Source: Acidobacteriaceae bacterium
GTDB lineage: Bacteria; Acidobacteriota; Terriglobia; Terriglobales; Acidobacteriaceae
Direction: 5' to 3'
Assembly: GCA_030049955.1 (NCBI GenBank)
Contig: JASIJX010000150.1
Location: forward strand, 1-6,346
Length of the DNA stretch: 6,346 bases
In this document: positions 5,047 through 6,346 of the stretch, piece after piece
Numbering within the stretch: position 1 is the stretch's first letter
Layout: the number at the start of each line of letters is the position of its first letter
Made by a program: the position numbers and the translations under genes
Notes under the pieces: model-generated
Database searches by the model: none
The model's input: only the letters and a program-made list of their open reading frames with translations
Told to the model about the DNA's origin: nothing

Positions 5047-5657
5047 CACAAAAGATACGTGTTCTCTTGGCAGAGGACCAGAGCATGCTGCGCGGCGCAC
5101 TCGCAGCGCTGCTCTCGATCGAACCCGATATTGAGGTGGTTGGATCTCTTTCCGATGGGGAAGAGGCGCTTCAGGCCGTCGGAAAGCACCGGCCACAAGT
5201 GTTGGTTGCGGACATTGAAATGCCGAGGATGAGCGGGCTCGAACTCACCGCGCGCGTCAAAGAGCTTTACCCGGACACGCGTGTCCTGATCCTTACAACC
5301 TTCGCCCGCCCGGGGTATCTGCGGCGAGCACTGGAGGCCGGAGCATCGGGCTATCTGCTCAAGGACCGGCCGTCGGAAGAACTTGCCGACGCCGTCCGGA
5401 AAGCCAGCAGAGGACAACGCATCGTGGATCCTCAACTGGCCTCACAGATATGGAGCGCGGAAAAAGACCCCCTCACGGATAGAGAACGTTTGATTCTGCG
5501 CCGCGCGGGCGACGGCGAAACCACGGCCGAACTGGCGCATTCCCTGCGGCTGACAGAGGGAACTGTGCGCAACTATCTATCCGAGGCGATCTCCAAGTTA
5601 GGCGCTTCCAACCGGTTTGAAGCAGCCCGGATTGCGCGCAATAAAGGATGGCTTTGA
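5043..5657 (+). CDS. desR: DesR-like LuxR/NarL-family response regulator
   Basis: This is a 204-residue transcription factor with a receiver domain (about 4-120) and a C-terminal LuxR-type helix-turn-helix (about 142-200). Receiver residues visible are the acidic pair Glu11/Asp12, phospho-acceptor Asp57 in VADIEMP, Thr85/Thr86 and Lys107 in YLLKD. The stretch ILTTFARPGYLRRALEAG followed by GYLLKDRPSEELADAVR closely resembles B. subtilis DesR. The DNA-binding part reads DPLTDRERLILRRAGDGE, then TTAELAHSLRLTEGTVRNYL. GTG at 5043 overlaps the kinase TGA as GTGA and has a purine-rich AGAGGCGGA upstream. The longer open frame from 4992 adds a stretch unlike the family. It is probably phosphorylated by the kinase just upstream. 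Candidate targets are the dyads at 3757-3815. The symbol denotes family resemblance only. Confidence 0.9.
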   Translation: MTQKIRVLLAEDQSMLRGALAALLSIEPDIEVVGSLSDGEEALQAVGKHRPQVLVADIEMPRMSGLELTARVKELYPDTRVLILTTFARPGYLRRALEAGASGYLLKDRPSEELADAVRKASRGQRIVDPQLASQIWSAEKDPLTDRERLILRRAGDGETTAELAHSLRLTEGTVRNYLSEAISKLGASNRFEAARIARNKGWL

Positions 5658-5672
5658 GGTTCCTTTGAGGTT
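5652..5672 (+). repeat. 11-bp tandem duplication across the regulator stop codon
   Basis: CTTTGAGGTT occurs at 5652-5661 and again at 5663-5672, an 11-base period. The first copy contains the TGA stop (5655-5657), and the second carries another TGA. It is probably a small slippage duplication with no coding effect. Confidence 0.6.
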
Positions 5673-5678
5673 TAATGA

Positions 5679-6346
<668 letters not shown>

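Noticed and set aside
4519..5196. 225-residue minus-strand open frame across the kinase/regulator junction.
   Set aside because: It is antisense to two well-supported genes that overlap by GTGA, and it shows no recognisable domain.

Overview
The window looks like a chromosomal piece of a Gram-negative, moderately GC-rich bacterium. Acidobacteriota (class Terriglobia) is my best guess. The reasons are the style of the pilin (SGIKSGY and FCSDQFGEIKFD-type segments), the presence of LolA, and the intergenic arrays of GGGAACGA-type octamers, which I associate with that group. This assignment is inference from memory; no ribosomal or marker gene is present.

Layout. Positions 1-67 hold what may be the last codons of an unidentified plus-strand gene. 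A zinc metallopeptidase of family M16 follows (about 234-1514). After its stop lies a 329-base non-coding stretch (1515-1843). It carries six perfect 8-bp units in one orientation and a longer, degenerate array of the same units in the opposite orientation, so the transcript could fold into a very long hairpin. Next comes a type IV pilin/pseudopilin gene (1844-2380). Its stop codon overlaps the start of a LolA-type lipoprotein carrier gene (2377-3066) as ATGA, so the two form a translationally coupled pair. A minus-strand gene for an ICMT/PEMT-like membrane methyltransferase (3070-3648) converges on lolA with only three bases between the stop codons.

The methyltransferase gene is divergent from a two-component system: a DesK-like sensor kinase with a multi-pass membrane domain (3859-5046) and a DesR-like LuxR-type response regulator (5043-5657), overlapping as GTGA. 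The 210-base divergent control region contains two 21-bp inverted repeats of the same design (TGTCAT-N9-ATGAC[A/G]), 38 bp apart, plus a further overlapping inverted repeat. This is the most interesting structure in the window. It suggests that the regulator controls its own operon, the membrane methyltransferase gene, or both. DesK/DesR of Bacillus subtilis senses membrane thickness and fluidity and controls a lipid desaturase, so a DesKR-like pair next to a membrane-embedded lipid/isoprenoid-type methyltransferase makes a plausible membrane-state circuit. No desaturase is visible here.

The window ends inside a GH1 beta-glucosidase gene (5730 onward) with a twin-arginine signal. It is cut just before the expected catalytic Asn-Glu-Pro. 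It lies 72 bases downstream of the regulator on the same strand and has its own strong ribosome binding site.

I found no tRNA, rRNA, CRISPR array, transposase or phage gene.
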